This document shows, in pieces, positions 33,216-41,577 of a stretch of DNA of 64,000 bases; the first letter of the stretch is position 1; every line of letters starts with the position of its first letter. The notes beneath the pieces are model-generated. The model was not told the origin of the DNA, searched no databases, and saw only the letters and a list, made by a program, of their open reading frames with translations. The stretch is taken from contig CP107210.1 of assembly GCA_025757985.1 (NCBI GenBank), positions 2,046,001-2,110,000 on the forward strand, written 5' to 3'. Source of the stretch: Oscillospiraceae bacterium (GTDB lineage: Bacteria > Bacillota > Clostridia > Oscillospirales > Ruminococcaceae). A program made the position numbers and the translations under genes.

Positions 33216-34834
33216 CAGTCCGTGACCCTCTCCCGCTTCTTTTTATCTCTCATCACCGCATAGATGATTCCCGCCGCCGTGATTGCATACCCGGCAATGA
33301 ACGGCGTCAGATAATACAGGAAATATGTATCCGGTGCGGTCAGGAACACCAGCGGAATCCGCACAAAAAATGTTCCCGCCGCGAACAGCAGCATCCAGCG
33401 CCGCCGTACCAGCAGTACCAGACAGGCCGCAAACAGCAGCACAAAGGGCGGCAGCATCCACCAAGTCCAGTCGATCAATCCGCCCGCAAAGTCCCCGCTC
33501 AGCGCCACATTTATGATAAAGTTCTTGCGCAGTTCCTGATTAAGGGGCTTTACCGCCGCGCTGTCCTGCAAAAATTCTATCAGCACATCGCGCTCCGGCT
33601 CGCCCTCATACATCAGGAAGGACGATGCAAAGACCAGCTTCTGGTTGGACCGCCCGTTCTGACGCTGGCGCAGCGTATTGTTAAACACATCAAGCCGCTC
33701 CCGCAATAGGCTTTTGGGGTAACGCAGCGCCAGCCGTGCGATTGCACCGCGGCATTCCTTCCACTCCGCATCGCTGCCGCCATTGCGCAGGATTGCCTCG
33801 CGCAGCGCATTGCCATGGATTTCGGGATGACTGCGGCAGTAATCCACATCATAGATCTTATCGATCGCAGCAAGCTCCGCTGCATCCTCTGCCGGATCGG
33901 CATCCTGCACAAGCGCCGCCATCTGGTAGCACAGTGCGATCCGCTGGTACTGCCACGCCTCCCCCATCAGGGAGCCGGTGTATCGGGAGGATGCCATATA
34001 TCCGCACAAAATCAGCGCTGTCACAGCACCCAGCGCCAGCGGCCGCAGCAGCTTTTTGCAGCAAAGCACGGCCAGCATGACCGGAATCGCCGCCAGATAA
34101 TAGACGCACTCACTGCGCCAGGAGGCTGCCAGCGCCCCCAGCACAACAACAGCCGTCAACTCAGCCCGGGTCAGCCTGGTGCCGCGCAGGTAGAAGGCCA
34201 CCAGCATGAAAACCAGAAAAAGCTCGCACCAGCATGACCATGTCGTCCGGAATGGATTCTGGTTGTGCATCAGCACCGGCGGCAGCAGGAACGGCAGGTA
34301 GACGATGGCAAACCACACCGGCTTCACCGGTCGAACCAGCCGTTTCTCGGTAAGATCTTGGGCCGTAGCTGCAAAGCAACCTACCGCCGCACTGATGAGA
34401 AGATTCTGGATAAGCACTACCCCTCCGGGTATGGGCACAAACATCAGTGACAGGATAAAGGCACTGCTCGTCAGAAAATGCTGCCATGCATCCATCTGCA
34501 GTGTTCTCGCCAGAGACAGCACATTCAGGTCGTCATTGCCCCAGCAGCCCGGCCAGACGATGAGCAGCACGATCAGATTTACCGCCAGATACGGCAGCGT
34601 CCACTGCAGCCAGTGCCAGACAAAGCGATCCTTCGCGCGGAGCTTTTTGACCAGCGTCACGATTCCGTGGACAAGCAGAAAAGCAAGAAGCACAAACAGT
34701 GCCTTATAAACAAAAAACGCCGTGGTTCGCCAATCATACCGGAAAAACAGTCTGTCCGTCCAAAGCGTCAGTATCCCCCACAGCACGGCCACAAGCAGTT
34801 CTGGGATGATTTGTTTTTTTGCCGATGTGTTCAT
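33215..34834 (-). CDS. Polytopic membrane protein of the glycan cluster
   Basis: This 539-residue protein has about eleven hydrophobic helices and a large extracytoplasmic segment near residues 320-440 (starting around ALVQDADPAEDAAELAAI). The layout resembles GT-C-type or DUF6020-like membrane glycosyltransferases found in clostridial envelope clusters. An early loop has WPGCWGNDDLNVL, where acidic residues after a first helix pair are typical of GT-C enzymes. The ATG at 34834 has AAGGAG five bases upstream. An ATG 15 bases earlier overlaps that site and is unlikely. The exact reaction cannot be stated. Confidence 0.65.
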   Translation of the reverse strand: MNTSAKKQIIPELLVAVLWGILTLWTDRLFFRYDWRTTAFFVYKALFVLLAFLLVHGIVTLVKKLRAKDRFVWHWLQWTLPYLAVNLIVLLIVWPGCWGNDDLNVLSLARTLQMDAWQHFLTSSAFILSLMFVPIPGGVVLIQNLLISAAVGCFAATAQDLTEKRLVRPVKPVWFAIVYLPFLLPPVLMHNQNPFRTTWSCWCELFLVFMLVAFYLRGTRLTRAELTAVVVLGALAASWRSECVYYLAAIPVMLAVLCCKKLLRPLALGAVTALILCGYMASSRYTGSLMGEAWQYQRIALCYQMAALVQDADPAEDAAELAAIDKIYDVDYCRSHPEIHGNALREAILRNGGSDAEWKECRGAIARLALRYPKSLLRERLDVFNNTLRQRQNGRSNQKLVFASSFLMYEGEPERDVLIEFLQDSAAVKPLNQELRKNFIINVALSGDFAGGLIDWTWWMLPPFVLLFAACLVLLVRRRWMLLFAAGTFFVRIPLVFLTAPDTYFLYYLTPFIAGYAITAAGIIYAVMRDKKKRERVTD

Positions 34835-34852
34835 GTGTTCTCCTTCCATCGG

Positions 34853-35605
34853 TCACCCCAGCGCGTCAAATCCGGCGCGGTTCTCCGGTTTTTCTGCGGT
34901 GCGGTATTCGTCCGGTGTGCCGAAGGGCAGGTGCAGATCACACGCAAAGCCTGCGATCCGTGCGCCCTGCGCTGCCAGCACATTGTAGATGCCGGATACA
35001 AAAAATTCCTTATACTCACAGTTTTTCAGATATGCGGCGCAGGCGTCGGCGTAGGTGCGCTTATCCTTAAAATAATACGCGCCGCAGATGGCGTCATGGC
35101 TGACGACCTGCTTTTCCACCGTATGGCAGACATTGCCGTCCGCGCCGTACTGCAGGTAGCTGTAGGCCGGGGAATCGCTCTCAAAGGTCAGCAGCGCCCC
35201 CGCAGGGCCGTCGGCAAAGTGGCCCTTTTCGCAGAACGCATTGAACGCGCTGCAGATAAACAGGTGGTCGCAGTCGTTGAAAAGGATCGGCTCACCGTCG
35301 GGCAGGCCCTCGCAGCCCTTCAGCGCCGTGACGGCTGCCCCCTCGGTCACCTCCGGCAGGGCAATGATGCGCGCCTCAGGCCAGTATGTCCGGATCTTTT
35401 CGTCAATCGCAAAGTCGCGGATATGCTCCTGCAGCACAACAAAGGTGATGTCGGCGCAATCCACATATTTCTCAATGCTGCGCGCCGCCCAGTAAAAGAA
35501 CGGCTTTCCGTTAATTTCAATCAATGGCTTCGGGCAGACAAATCCGTTTTCAAAAAAGCGGCTCCCCCGACCGGCCATAGGTAAAATCAAATGCAGCTTA
35601 CTCAT
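34853..35605 (-). CDS. Sugar nucleotidyltransferase-like protein
   Basis: The 250-residue product has the nucleotidyltransferase (GT-A-like) signature at its N-terminus, LILPMAGRGSRFFENGF, followed by CPKPLIEINGKPFFYWAARS, where the Lys contacts the sugar phosphate. A metal-binding Asp pair appears in FNDCDHLF. Such enzymes make NDP-sugars for envelope glycans. The ATG at 35605 follows AAGGAG; the longer frame reads into a repeat element. It lies just downstream of the MITE-like element and next to the epimerase gene, with which it may share a pathway. Confidence 0.82.
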   Translation of the reverse strand: MSKLHLILPMAGRGSRFFENGFVCPKPLIEINGKPFFYWAARSIEKYVDCADITFVVLQEHIRDFAIDEKIRTYWPEARIIALPEVTEGAAVTALKGCEGLPDGEPILFNDCDHLFICSAFNAFCEKGHFADGPAGALLTFESDSPAYSYLQYGADGNVCHTVEKQVVSHDAICGAYYFKDKRTYADACAAYLKNCEYKEFFVSGIYNVLAAQGARIAGFACDLHLPFGTPDEYRTAEKPENRAGFDALG

Positions 35606-35620
35606 AAGAAGCTCCTTTTT

Positions 35621-35833
35621 AAATAATAGATAAAAGATAATAGATAATAAAAATGGTGGTTCGCGGTGCTGGCGCACCGCTTCAAAATTTCTCTACGACC
35701 GTAAGGGCGCATTCCATATGCGCCCATTCTGCTTTGGGCAACGCCGCGGGCGGATATGGAATCCGCCCCTACAATTTTGTTTTGACCTTCAGGTCAAAAC
35801 TCCCCATCTTTTATTATCTTTTATCTATTATTT
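35621..35833. mobile_element. MITE-like element with 22-base perfect terminal inverted repeats
   Basis: The left end (35621-35642) begins AAATAATAGATAAAAG and its exact inverse closes the element at 35812-35833. The 213-base unit contains no gene. Inside are a short hairpin (GCGGTGCTGGCGCACCGC) and a family B type pair of arms (GGGCGCATTCCATATGCGCCC). The right end supplies the stop codon of the epimerase gene. Confidence 0.65.
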
Positions 35834-36856
35834 CTTATCTTTTTCCGCCAGCATCTTCGTTTCTGCCTCGATGACCCGGCTCAGGCCTGTCTCGATGTCC
35901 ACCTGCGGCTGCCAGCCGTAGGCCTCGCGGGCGTGGGTGTTGTCGCACTGGCTGAACTTGTTCACCTCATGGTCAAGGATCTCCGGTTTGATGCCGTAGG
36001 CCCCGCCGTACAGCTCGGGATATTTGGCCCAATAATGACTGCTCGGGCAGTACTTGGCCTCGATGCTCTTGCCCATCAGGCGGCTGGCAATGGCATACAG
36101 CTCCTTAACGGAATAGCTGCGGTTGCTGGAGACATTCACCGCGTCAAAGCCCTTCTGGGGCTGCTCCACCACGCGCAGCGCCAGCGCGATCAGGTCATCG
36201 ACATAGATATAATCGCGGCGCTGGTTGCCGTCAGAGTGGAACTCCGGCGTGCGGTCATAGTACAGCTCGCGGATCATGTAGCCCACAAACGGCGGCTGCT
36301 TGCGCAGGCAGTCGATGTGCGGGCCGTAGACATTGGCAAAGCGCAGGCAGGTCACGGTCATGCCGTAGGTGTCAGCAAAGCTCTGGGCAAACCGCTCGCC
36401 GCAGTATTTTGTGTTGGGGTAGATCAGCGTCGGCGGGTTGAACTTCGACTCCACGGTCGGGAACTCGGTCTCGTTCTCATACATAGCGTTGGTGGAGGCC
36501 TGCACCAGCTGCCGGATGCCGGTGCGGCGGCCTGCCTCCAGCAGGTTCACAAGGCCCAGCGTATTGACCTCGATGGCCTGCACCGGGTCGCTCTGGCAGT
36601 CCGGCAGGGGGGCAATGCCCGCAATGTTGTACACGACCTCGAACTGTTCTTCCTCAAACAGCTGGAGCATCCCGGCCTTGTCGCGGATATCCATCTTCCG
36701 CACCTCGGCACCGAAATCATGGTCATCAAACTTCAGGTTGTCCAGATTGCCGTAGGAGAAGTTGTCGATACCCACGACCTCATCGCCGCGCTGCCACAGC
36801 TTGTGCCAGAGCTGACCACCGATAAACCCGGCTGCACCCGTTACCAGAACCTTCAT
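35828..36856 (-). CDS. NAD-dependent epimerase/dehydratase
   Basis: This is an extended short-chain dehydrogenase of the UDP-glucose 4-epimerase type. It has the nucleotide-binding motif GAAGFIGGQL at the N-terminus, the DIRD acidic segment, the catalytic Ser/Thr region QASTNAMYENE, and YPNTKYCGE carrying the catalytic Tyr and Lys. Length (342 residues) is normal. It probably makes an NDP-sugar for the surrounding glycan cluster; the exact substrate is not readable. The last residues (KDKK) and the TAA stop lie against the end of the MITE-like element, so the C-terminus may have been altered by the insertion. Confidence 0.9.
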   Translation of the reverse strand: MKVLVTGAAGFIGGQLWHKLWQRGDEVVGIDNFSYGNLDNLKFDDHDFGAEVRKMDIRDKAGMLQLFEEEQFEVVYNIAGIAPLPDCQSDPVQAIEVNTLGLVNLLEAGRRTGIRQLVQASTNAMYENETEFPTVESKFNPPTLIYPNTKYCGERFAQSFADTYGMTVTCLRFANVYGPHIDCLRKQPPFVGYMIRELYYDRTPEFHSDGNQRRDYIYVDDLIALALRVVEQPQKGFDAVNVSSNRSYSVKELYAIASRLMGKSIEAKYCPSSHYWAKYPELYGGAYGIKPEILDHEVNKFSQCDNTHAREAYGWQPQVDIETGLSRVIEAETKMLAEKDKK

Positions 36857-36869
36857 TGCAAAAACCTCC

Positions 36870-37664
36870 TTACAGGTTGGACGCTACGACCTCGTAGCTG
36901 TAATCCTCAATAATGTTGTCGCGCCACTCGCCCTCAACAAACGCCTTCGGCCCTGCCAGATACTTCCCGCAGAGCTTGAGCAGACTGATACCGAAGCTCG
37001 TCAGCTTATTGTTGCTGACCTGATCCTCCTCCCGCCAGCTGATGGGGAAGAACAGCACCCGCTGCTTCATCTGGCAGAGTGCCAGAATCATGCAATCGTT
37101 AAAATACAGCGTGTCAGGGAACTTTTTGTAGTATTCGTTTTTCAGCGGGGCCACGGCATACAGGTTCAGTCCGCTGCCCAGGTCGGTGATTTTTCTGCGC
37201 GCCACCAGACTGAAAAGCCAGTTGAAGCCGTAGTTGCCCACCGTGCGCAGCGCACTGTAGCCGCCGGTCTTGCTGCCGCGCATAAAGCGGGAGCCGAGGC
37301 AGCAGTCGTATTTTTTATAGGTATCATCGTTCAGGATCGGCAGCAGGTCGGCGATGGCCCCCTGATCGTCACCGTGCAGTACGACAAGATGCGCATACCC
37401 GTGGGCGGCCGCATAGCCGAACGCCACCTTATGGCTGCCGCCCAGACCGTAGTTGCGGTCATTGCGCAAAAGGCGCACCGGCGCATCGGGGTGGCGGGCC
37501 ATCCAGTCCTGCACAGCGGCCTCAGTGCCATCGGTGGAACGGTTGTTTACAACGATGCACTCCCCCACCCAAGGGGCGATGCGTTTGTCAAGCAGCTGCG
37601 AAAGCACCCGCGTGACCTGCTTTTCACAGTTGTAGGCAGGGATAAAAACCAGTAGTTTCTCCAT
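36870..37664 (-). CDS. Family 2 glycosyltransferase
   Basis: A GT-A glycosyltransferase of the dolichyl-phosphate sugar synthase-like type. It opens with MEKLLVFIPAYNCEKQV, has NNRSTDGTEAAV, and carries the metal-binding VVLHGDDQGAI (a DxD-like DDQ). Length is 264 residues with no C-terminal membrane helices, so it is likely peripheral at the membrane. The start at 37664 follows an AAGGAG-type site; the longer frame to 37748 covers non-coding DNA. It is the first gene of the transcript that continues to the epimerase gene 13 bases downstream. Donor and acceptor are unknown. Confidence 0.88.
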   Translation of the reverse strand: MEKLLVFIPAYNCEKQVTRVLSQLLDKRIAPWVGECIVVNNRSTDGTEAAVQDWMARHPDAPVRLLRNDRNYGLGGSHKVAFGYAAAHGYAHLVVLHGDDQGAIADLLPILNDDTYKKYDCCLGSRFMRGSKTGGYSALRTVGNYGFNWLFSLVARRKITDLGSGLNLYAVAPLKNEYYKKFPDTLYFNDCMILALCQMKQRVLFFPISWREEDQVSNNKLTSFGISLLKLCGKYLAGPKAFVEGEWRDNIIEDYSYEVVASNL

Positions 37665-37745
37665 GGAAAGCTCCTTTTCCGGACATAGTTGTAGATAATA
37701 AAAATTATACATCACCGCCGCCCCGTTCGCAAGCCAATCCGCCAA

Positions 37746-37778
37746 CAAAAAAACACCTCCCTCAAAAAAAGGAAGGTG
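37746..37778 (-). terminator. Terminator after the GT-C gene at 37788
   Basis: On the minus strand CACCTTCC and GGGAGGTG form a stem followed by TTTTTTTG. This divides the glycan cluster into two transcripts. Confidence 0.8.
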
Positions 37779-37787
37779 CTTCAGCAG

Positions 37788-39569
37788 TTATCCCTGCGCC
37801 TGAAAGCAGACGCGCCCGGGGGTTGGGTTTTTGTACAGGCAGTAGCCCTGCGGGCAGTCGATGCCGGACGGCTGCAGCATGTCGGTATCCACCGGCACGC
37901 CGTCTGCGGCCAGCACCCAGTCTGCAGCGGTCAGATCCTCATACGCGCGGCCCGGGTACTCCGGTCCGACCGCCTCGGCGGTCAGGTCCAGCACGCCGTC
38001 TGCCAGCGCACCGCTCTGCAAAAGCGTCTCATACTCGACGATATAGACATCCCGCGCGACATACGTTTCGATAAGCTGGCTGTCCCGCTGGCGCACCCCA
38101 CAGGGCAGGAACAGCACCTTGCCGTCCAGCGCGGCAAGGCTCTCGTTCAGTGCGCTGGCACCGGCTGCGCTCTCAGCGGGTATCGCGTAGGTCCAGCGGT
38201 TGATCCGCCACTCGCCCAGATAGCAGGCCGCGCAAAGCACCAGCGCGGCGGCAGCCAGCACCCTGCGGCCGCGGTGCCGCACCAGCACAGCGCCCAGTAC
38301 AGCCACGCCCAGCACAATGCAGACGCGCCAGACAGCCAGCCACAGGGTCTGGCTGCCGCCGGGCAGGCGGTCAGTGCGGTCGGCCACAAAGTCAAACCAC
38401 TGCAGCAGAGTATTATCCCCCGCGCCCGCACCAATGGCCCGGCAGACCACTGCAAAGCCGATGCTCCAAAGGGCGGTCAGCGCAGCCAGAAGGCATTTCC
38501 GGGCGGGTGTCAGTGCCTCGTCCAGCGTATCCATCGTCACGGCCAGCAGCGGGATGAGCAGCGGCTCCAGATACCGCATATGCTGCCGGGGCGAGGGATC
38601 GTGCAGATCCTCCCGCACGGTGATAGACCATGCGATGACCGCCACGCCAATGCCCAGACAGAGCAGCAGGAAAAGCGGCAGCTGGGTACGGCGGGCATCG
38701 CTGCCCCGGCGGGGGCGGTGCAGCCCGCAGAGGGGCAGCAGCACGGGGTACACCCAGAACGCCAGCACGGTAAACAGCGCATCACAGACCAGTGCAAAGG
38801 GCAGGAAGCGCCACTGCTCCCCGGTCAGCCAGCCGGTCTGGTTGTAGGAGTTGCCCAGCCCCCGGAACAGCGTGACCTTGGCCAGCACAAAGCAGGCCAG
38901 AAAGCTGCCCAACAGCGCCGCATTGCAGGCAAGCTCAGCACGCCAGCCTGCCTTATCGTGCCACCAAACCCAGCCGCGCACCAGCACCCATGCAATCAGG
39001 TAATAGAGTGCGACCTCCTTATTCAGATACAACAGGTAGCAGAACGCCCCCGCCGCCGCACACCAGCCCACCCGGGCCCGCGGCGCAGCCAGCATTGCCC
39101 GCAGGAAAAAGTACACCTGCCACAGGGAAAGCGGCAGAAACACCGTTTCGCTCATAAAGGTAGCCGCTGCCGACATGGTGGGCAGCACCGCCGTGACCCC
39201 CACCAGAAACGCCGTGCGGCGCGGGTTCAGCCGCATCGCACGCGCCAGCGCATAGGCCGGAAAGACCGCGCTTGCCATATACACAGCGTTCAGCCAGCCG
39301 ATGGCCGTGATCTGCGCGGCTGTGGTCCGCAGCCGCAGCGCCGGCAGGATGCACAGCGGGTAGAGGATCTTCTGGTAATCGCTGGGCATATTGCGCACCC
39401 GCAGCCCGCGCCCCTGCAGCAGGCTGCGCGCCACATCCAGATAGCGCAGCTCATCGCTGTAGACGGCCAGCTCCCGCGGGTAGCTGCTCAGCAGCCCATA
39501 GACGACCGCACACACCAGAAACACCAGCGCCACCGCCGCCCAGCCGTTGATTTTTTTCTTAGAAACCAT
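37788..39569 (-). CDS. GT-C-type membrane glycosyltransferase
   Basis: This 593-residue protein has about twelve membrane helices and a C-terminal soluble domain of roughly 130 residues. The first extracytoplasmic loop has YSDELRYLDVARSLLQGRG, which carries the acidic pair expected of GT-C enzymes that use polyprenyl-phosphate sugars (ArnT/PMT-like). It likely transfers a sugar to an envelope lipid or polymer outside the membrane. It is 31 bases from the neighbouring GT-C gene and ends at a strong terminator. The substrate cannot be told from sequence. Confidence 0.75.
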   Translation of the reverse strand: MVSKKKINGWAAVALVFLVCAVVYGLLSSYPRELAVYSDELRYLDVARSLLQGRGLRVRNMPSDYQKILYPLCILPALRLRTTAAQITAIGWLNAVYMASAVFPAYALARAMRLNPRRTAFLVGVTAVLPTMSAAATFMSETVFLPLSLWQVYFFLRAMLAAPRARVGWCAAAGAFCYLLYLNKEVALYYLIAWVLVRGWVWWHDKAGWRAELACNAALLGSFLACFVLAKVTLFRGLGNSYNQTGWLTGEQWRFLPFALVCDALFTVLAFWVYPVLLPLCGLHRPRRGSDARRTQLPLFLLLCLGIGVAVIAWSITVREDLHDPSPRQHMRYLEPLLIPLLAVTMDTLDEALTPARKCLLAALTALWSIGFAVVCRAIGAGAGDNTLLQWFDFVADRTDRLPGGSQTLWLAVWRVCIVLGVAVLGAVLVRHRGRRVLAAAALVLCAACYLGEWRINRWTYAIPAESAAGASALNESLAALDGKVLFLPCGVRQRDSQLIETYVARDVYIVEYETLLQSGALADGVLDLTAEAVGPEYPGRAYEDLTAADWVLAADGVPVDTDMLQPSGIDCPQGYCLYKNPTPGRVCFQAQG

Positions 39570-39600
39570 TCACAGCCCCTTTTCGTCTGCCCCGTTTTCC

Positions 39601-41148
39601 TTACTTCAGCTTCACATAATACACCGGGCACTTCGCCACATCGGTCAGCAATTCCACGCTTTCTGTGTCCAGCGTGTCCTCGATCATCGTTTTCAGCGCA
39701 TCTGCGTCATATACATACCCGTACACCACAAATCCATCCTGCAGATCGCGGCTTTGGGCGGCCGCCTGCAGGCTTGCCGCATCGTCACCGGTGCCTGCCT
39801 GATAGACAGCCTCCCGCGCGGCGAACTCTGTGACAAAGAGGTCCGGTGCCACATCGTAGCCGGCGTTGTTCAGCACAACGGCCGGCAGGGCGGCCGTCTT
39901 GGCCAGCGCCTCGGTGCGCGGGGCATACTGTTCGTACAAATATTCGTTGGGATGCACAAAATGTGCTGCCAGCACCGGCACCACAGCCAGCGCCAGCACA
40001 GCATCCCGCCGCAGGTCCAACCGCGCCAGAATCACCGCCGCCGCCGTCACGACTGCACCATAGATCACTACATAGTAGCGGTCAGCCTCAAACGGCGCAG
40101 CCTTGTCGATCAGCACCACATACCCGCAGGCAGCCAGCAGCAGCCCGGCGGCAAACAGGCCGTTGCCCCGCAGCCGCGCACCGCGCCGCCACAGCAGGAC
40201 CGCCGCAGCCGCCAGCACAACGCCCCACAGCGCCAGCCCGCCGAACTGCGCCGCCAGCAGGCGGAACACCCGGCCCAGACTGGCCGCCCAGTCCGCCAGC
40301 GCCGAGACATCGAACACACTGGTAAACGCCTGCTTCCCGCGGGAGCCGGAAAAGATATGCTGCTTCATCGTGGGGAAGGCCAGATACGCCGCCCCCAGCC
40401 CGGCCAGCTCAGCCGCCGCATAGCCCGCCGCCGTTCTGAACCGCCGCGTGACCAGCAGCCACAGCCCGAACAGCCCGCAGAGGAAAAAGCAGTACACCAA
40501 AAAGAAATACTGGGTCAGCACCCCCGCCAGTGTGGCAGCAAACAGCCCGGCCCATACGGTCCGGGGCGGCCGCGCCCCCTGCTGCAGCGCCTGCCACAGC
40601 ACCACATGGCAGTACAGCAGCACGATGCCCTCCAGCATCATCAGGCTGTACATACGGGTAAAGACGGCCATACCCTGCACGCCGACGCTCAGCAGCCAGC
40701 AGGCCGCTGCTGTCCACGCAGGCCAGAACCGCCCGGTCAGACGGCGTACCGTCAGGTACAGCACCGCTGCCCCCGCAAGCAGGCAGACAAAGTTCGGCAG
40801 CAGCCCGACCCACGGCAGCCCCAGTCCCGGAAAGAGCGATTCCGCCGTGTAGACCAGACAGTAATAGAGCGGCGGGTGGACATCGATCTTCTGGTTGTTC
40901 CATGGGATGCTGTAGGCAAAGGGCCGCTCCGCCGACAGGATCGCCTTGTAAAAGCTGCCGTCATGCCAGCTGTCCAGATAGCCGTCCTGCAGCGCATAAA
41001 AGCCGCCGGGGTAGTTGGCCAACTCATAGGTATACAGCTCGTCCACATGGTAGCCCTGCTTGCGCCCGGCATAGAGCAGCATCACCGCAAGCCCCACCGC
41101 CAGCAGCGCCGCTACTGCCCAGAAATGTTTTGCTTTCGTGTTTGTCAT
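39601..41148 (-). CDS. GT-C-type membrane glycosyltransferase (second)
   Basis: This 515-residue protein has about eleven membrane helices. After the first helix comes GYHVDELYTYELANYPGG, with the Asp-Glu pair typical of GT39/PMT-like enzymes, and later NQKIDVHPPLYY, a His-Pro-Pro motif also frequent in this class. The C-terminal section (about 400-515) is extracytoplasmic. It is the upstream partner of the GT-C gene at 37788 and starts the transcript. It is probably involved in glycosylating envelope polymers or lipids. Confidence 0.78.
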   Translation of the reverse strand: MTNTKAKHFWAVAALLAVGLAVMLLYAGRKQGYHVDELYTYELANYPGGFYALQDGYLDSWHDGSFYKAILSAERPFAYSIPWNNQKIDVHPPLYYCLVYTAESLFPGLGLPWVGLLPNFVCLLAGAAVLYLTVRRLTGRFWPAWTAAACWLLSVGVQGMAVFTRMYSLMMLEGIVLLYCHVVLWQALQQGARPPRTVWAGLFAATLAGVLTQYFFLVYCFFLCGLFGLWLLVTRRFRTAAGYAAAELAGLGAAYLAFPTMKQHIFSGSRGKQAFTSVFDVSALADWAASLGRVFRLLAAQFGGLALWGVVLAAAAVLLWRRGARLRGNGLFAAGLLLAACGYVVLIDKAAPFEADRYYVVIYGAVVTAAAVILARLDLRRDAVLALAVVPVLAAHFVHPNEYLYEQYAPRTEALAKTAALPAVVLNNAGYDVAPDLFVTEFAAREAVYQAGTGDDAASLQAAAQSRDLQDGFVVYGYVYDADALKTMIEDTLDTESVELLTDVAKCPVYYVKLK

Positions 41149-41202
41149 GATTCCCGCTTTCTCATCCTGCGCCGCCCCGGGCGGCTTGGCCGTTCAGATA
41201 CC

Positions 41203-41231
41203 AAAAAGGCCTGCCGCAAAGGGCAGGCCTT
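41203..41231 (-). terminator. Terminator after the acyl-carrier-like gene
   Basis: AAGGCCTGCC pairs with GGCAGGCCTT, followed on the minus strand by a short T run. Confidence 0.8.
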
Positions 41232-41241
41232 CCGTTTGTTG

Positions 41242-41481
41242 TTACTCCTCGGCGTTTTCTTCCTTATCGCGCACAAAGCGCCACAGCTCACCGATGGTGA
41301 GATCCTCGCTCAGCTCGCTTTCATCGATCTCCACGCCGATTGCCTCGCCCAGCGCCCAGGCCAGCTCGATCATATCCTCATGGTCGGCGTCCAGATCCTC
41401 CAGCGCCGTGCTTCTGGTCAGATCGCCGGTGTCACAGCTGAACTGCTCTGCCAGCAGATCCTGCAATTCTTCAAAGGTCAC
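41242..41481 (-). CDS. Acyl-carrier-protein-like protein lacking the attachment serine
   Basis: An acidic 79-residue protein with four predicted helices and the typical ACP size and charge, beginning (GTG start) TFEELQDLLAEQF. The helix II region reads LEDLDADHEDMIELAWALG. In genuine acyl carrier proteins the equivalent is D-S-L, where Ser receives phosphopantetheine. Here the position is His34, so the protein could not be charged in the usual way. The GTG at 41481 follows a GAGGGGG stretch; the longer frame extends into DNA with no ribosome binding site. It stands alone between ftsH and the glycan cluster. It may have a structural or regulatory role. Confidence 0.65.
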   Translation of the reverse strand: MTFEELQDLLAEQFSCDTGDLTRSTALEDLDADHEDMIELAWALGEAIGVEIDESELSEDLTIGELWRFVRDKEENAEE

Positions 41482-41577
41482 TCTCGTTTTCCCCCTCTCG
41501 CCGGGTTGGTTTGTGTACTTATCATACAAGGCTGTGACGGCGGCGTCAAGGGGCAATCGAACGACAACTATACAAAA

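Noticed and set aside
37776..39833. 685-codon open frame on the plus strand opposite the GT-C gene
   Set aside because: Antisense shadow; the minus frame has membrane helices and family motifs, while this one is Gln/Pro/His-rich and featureless.
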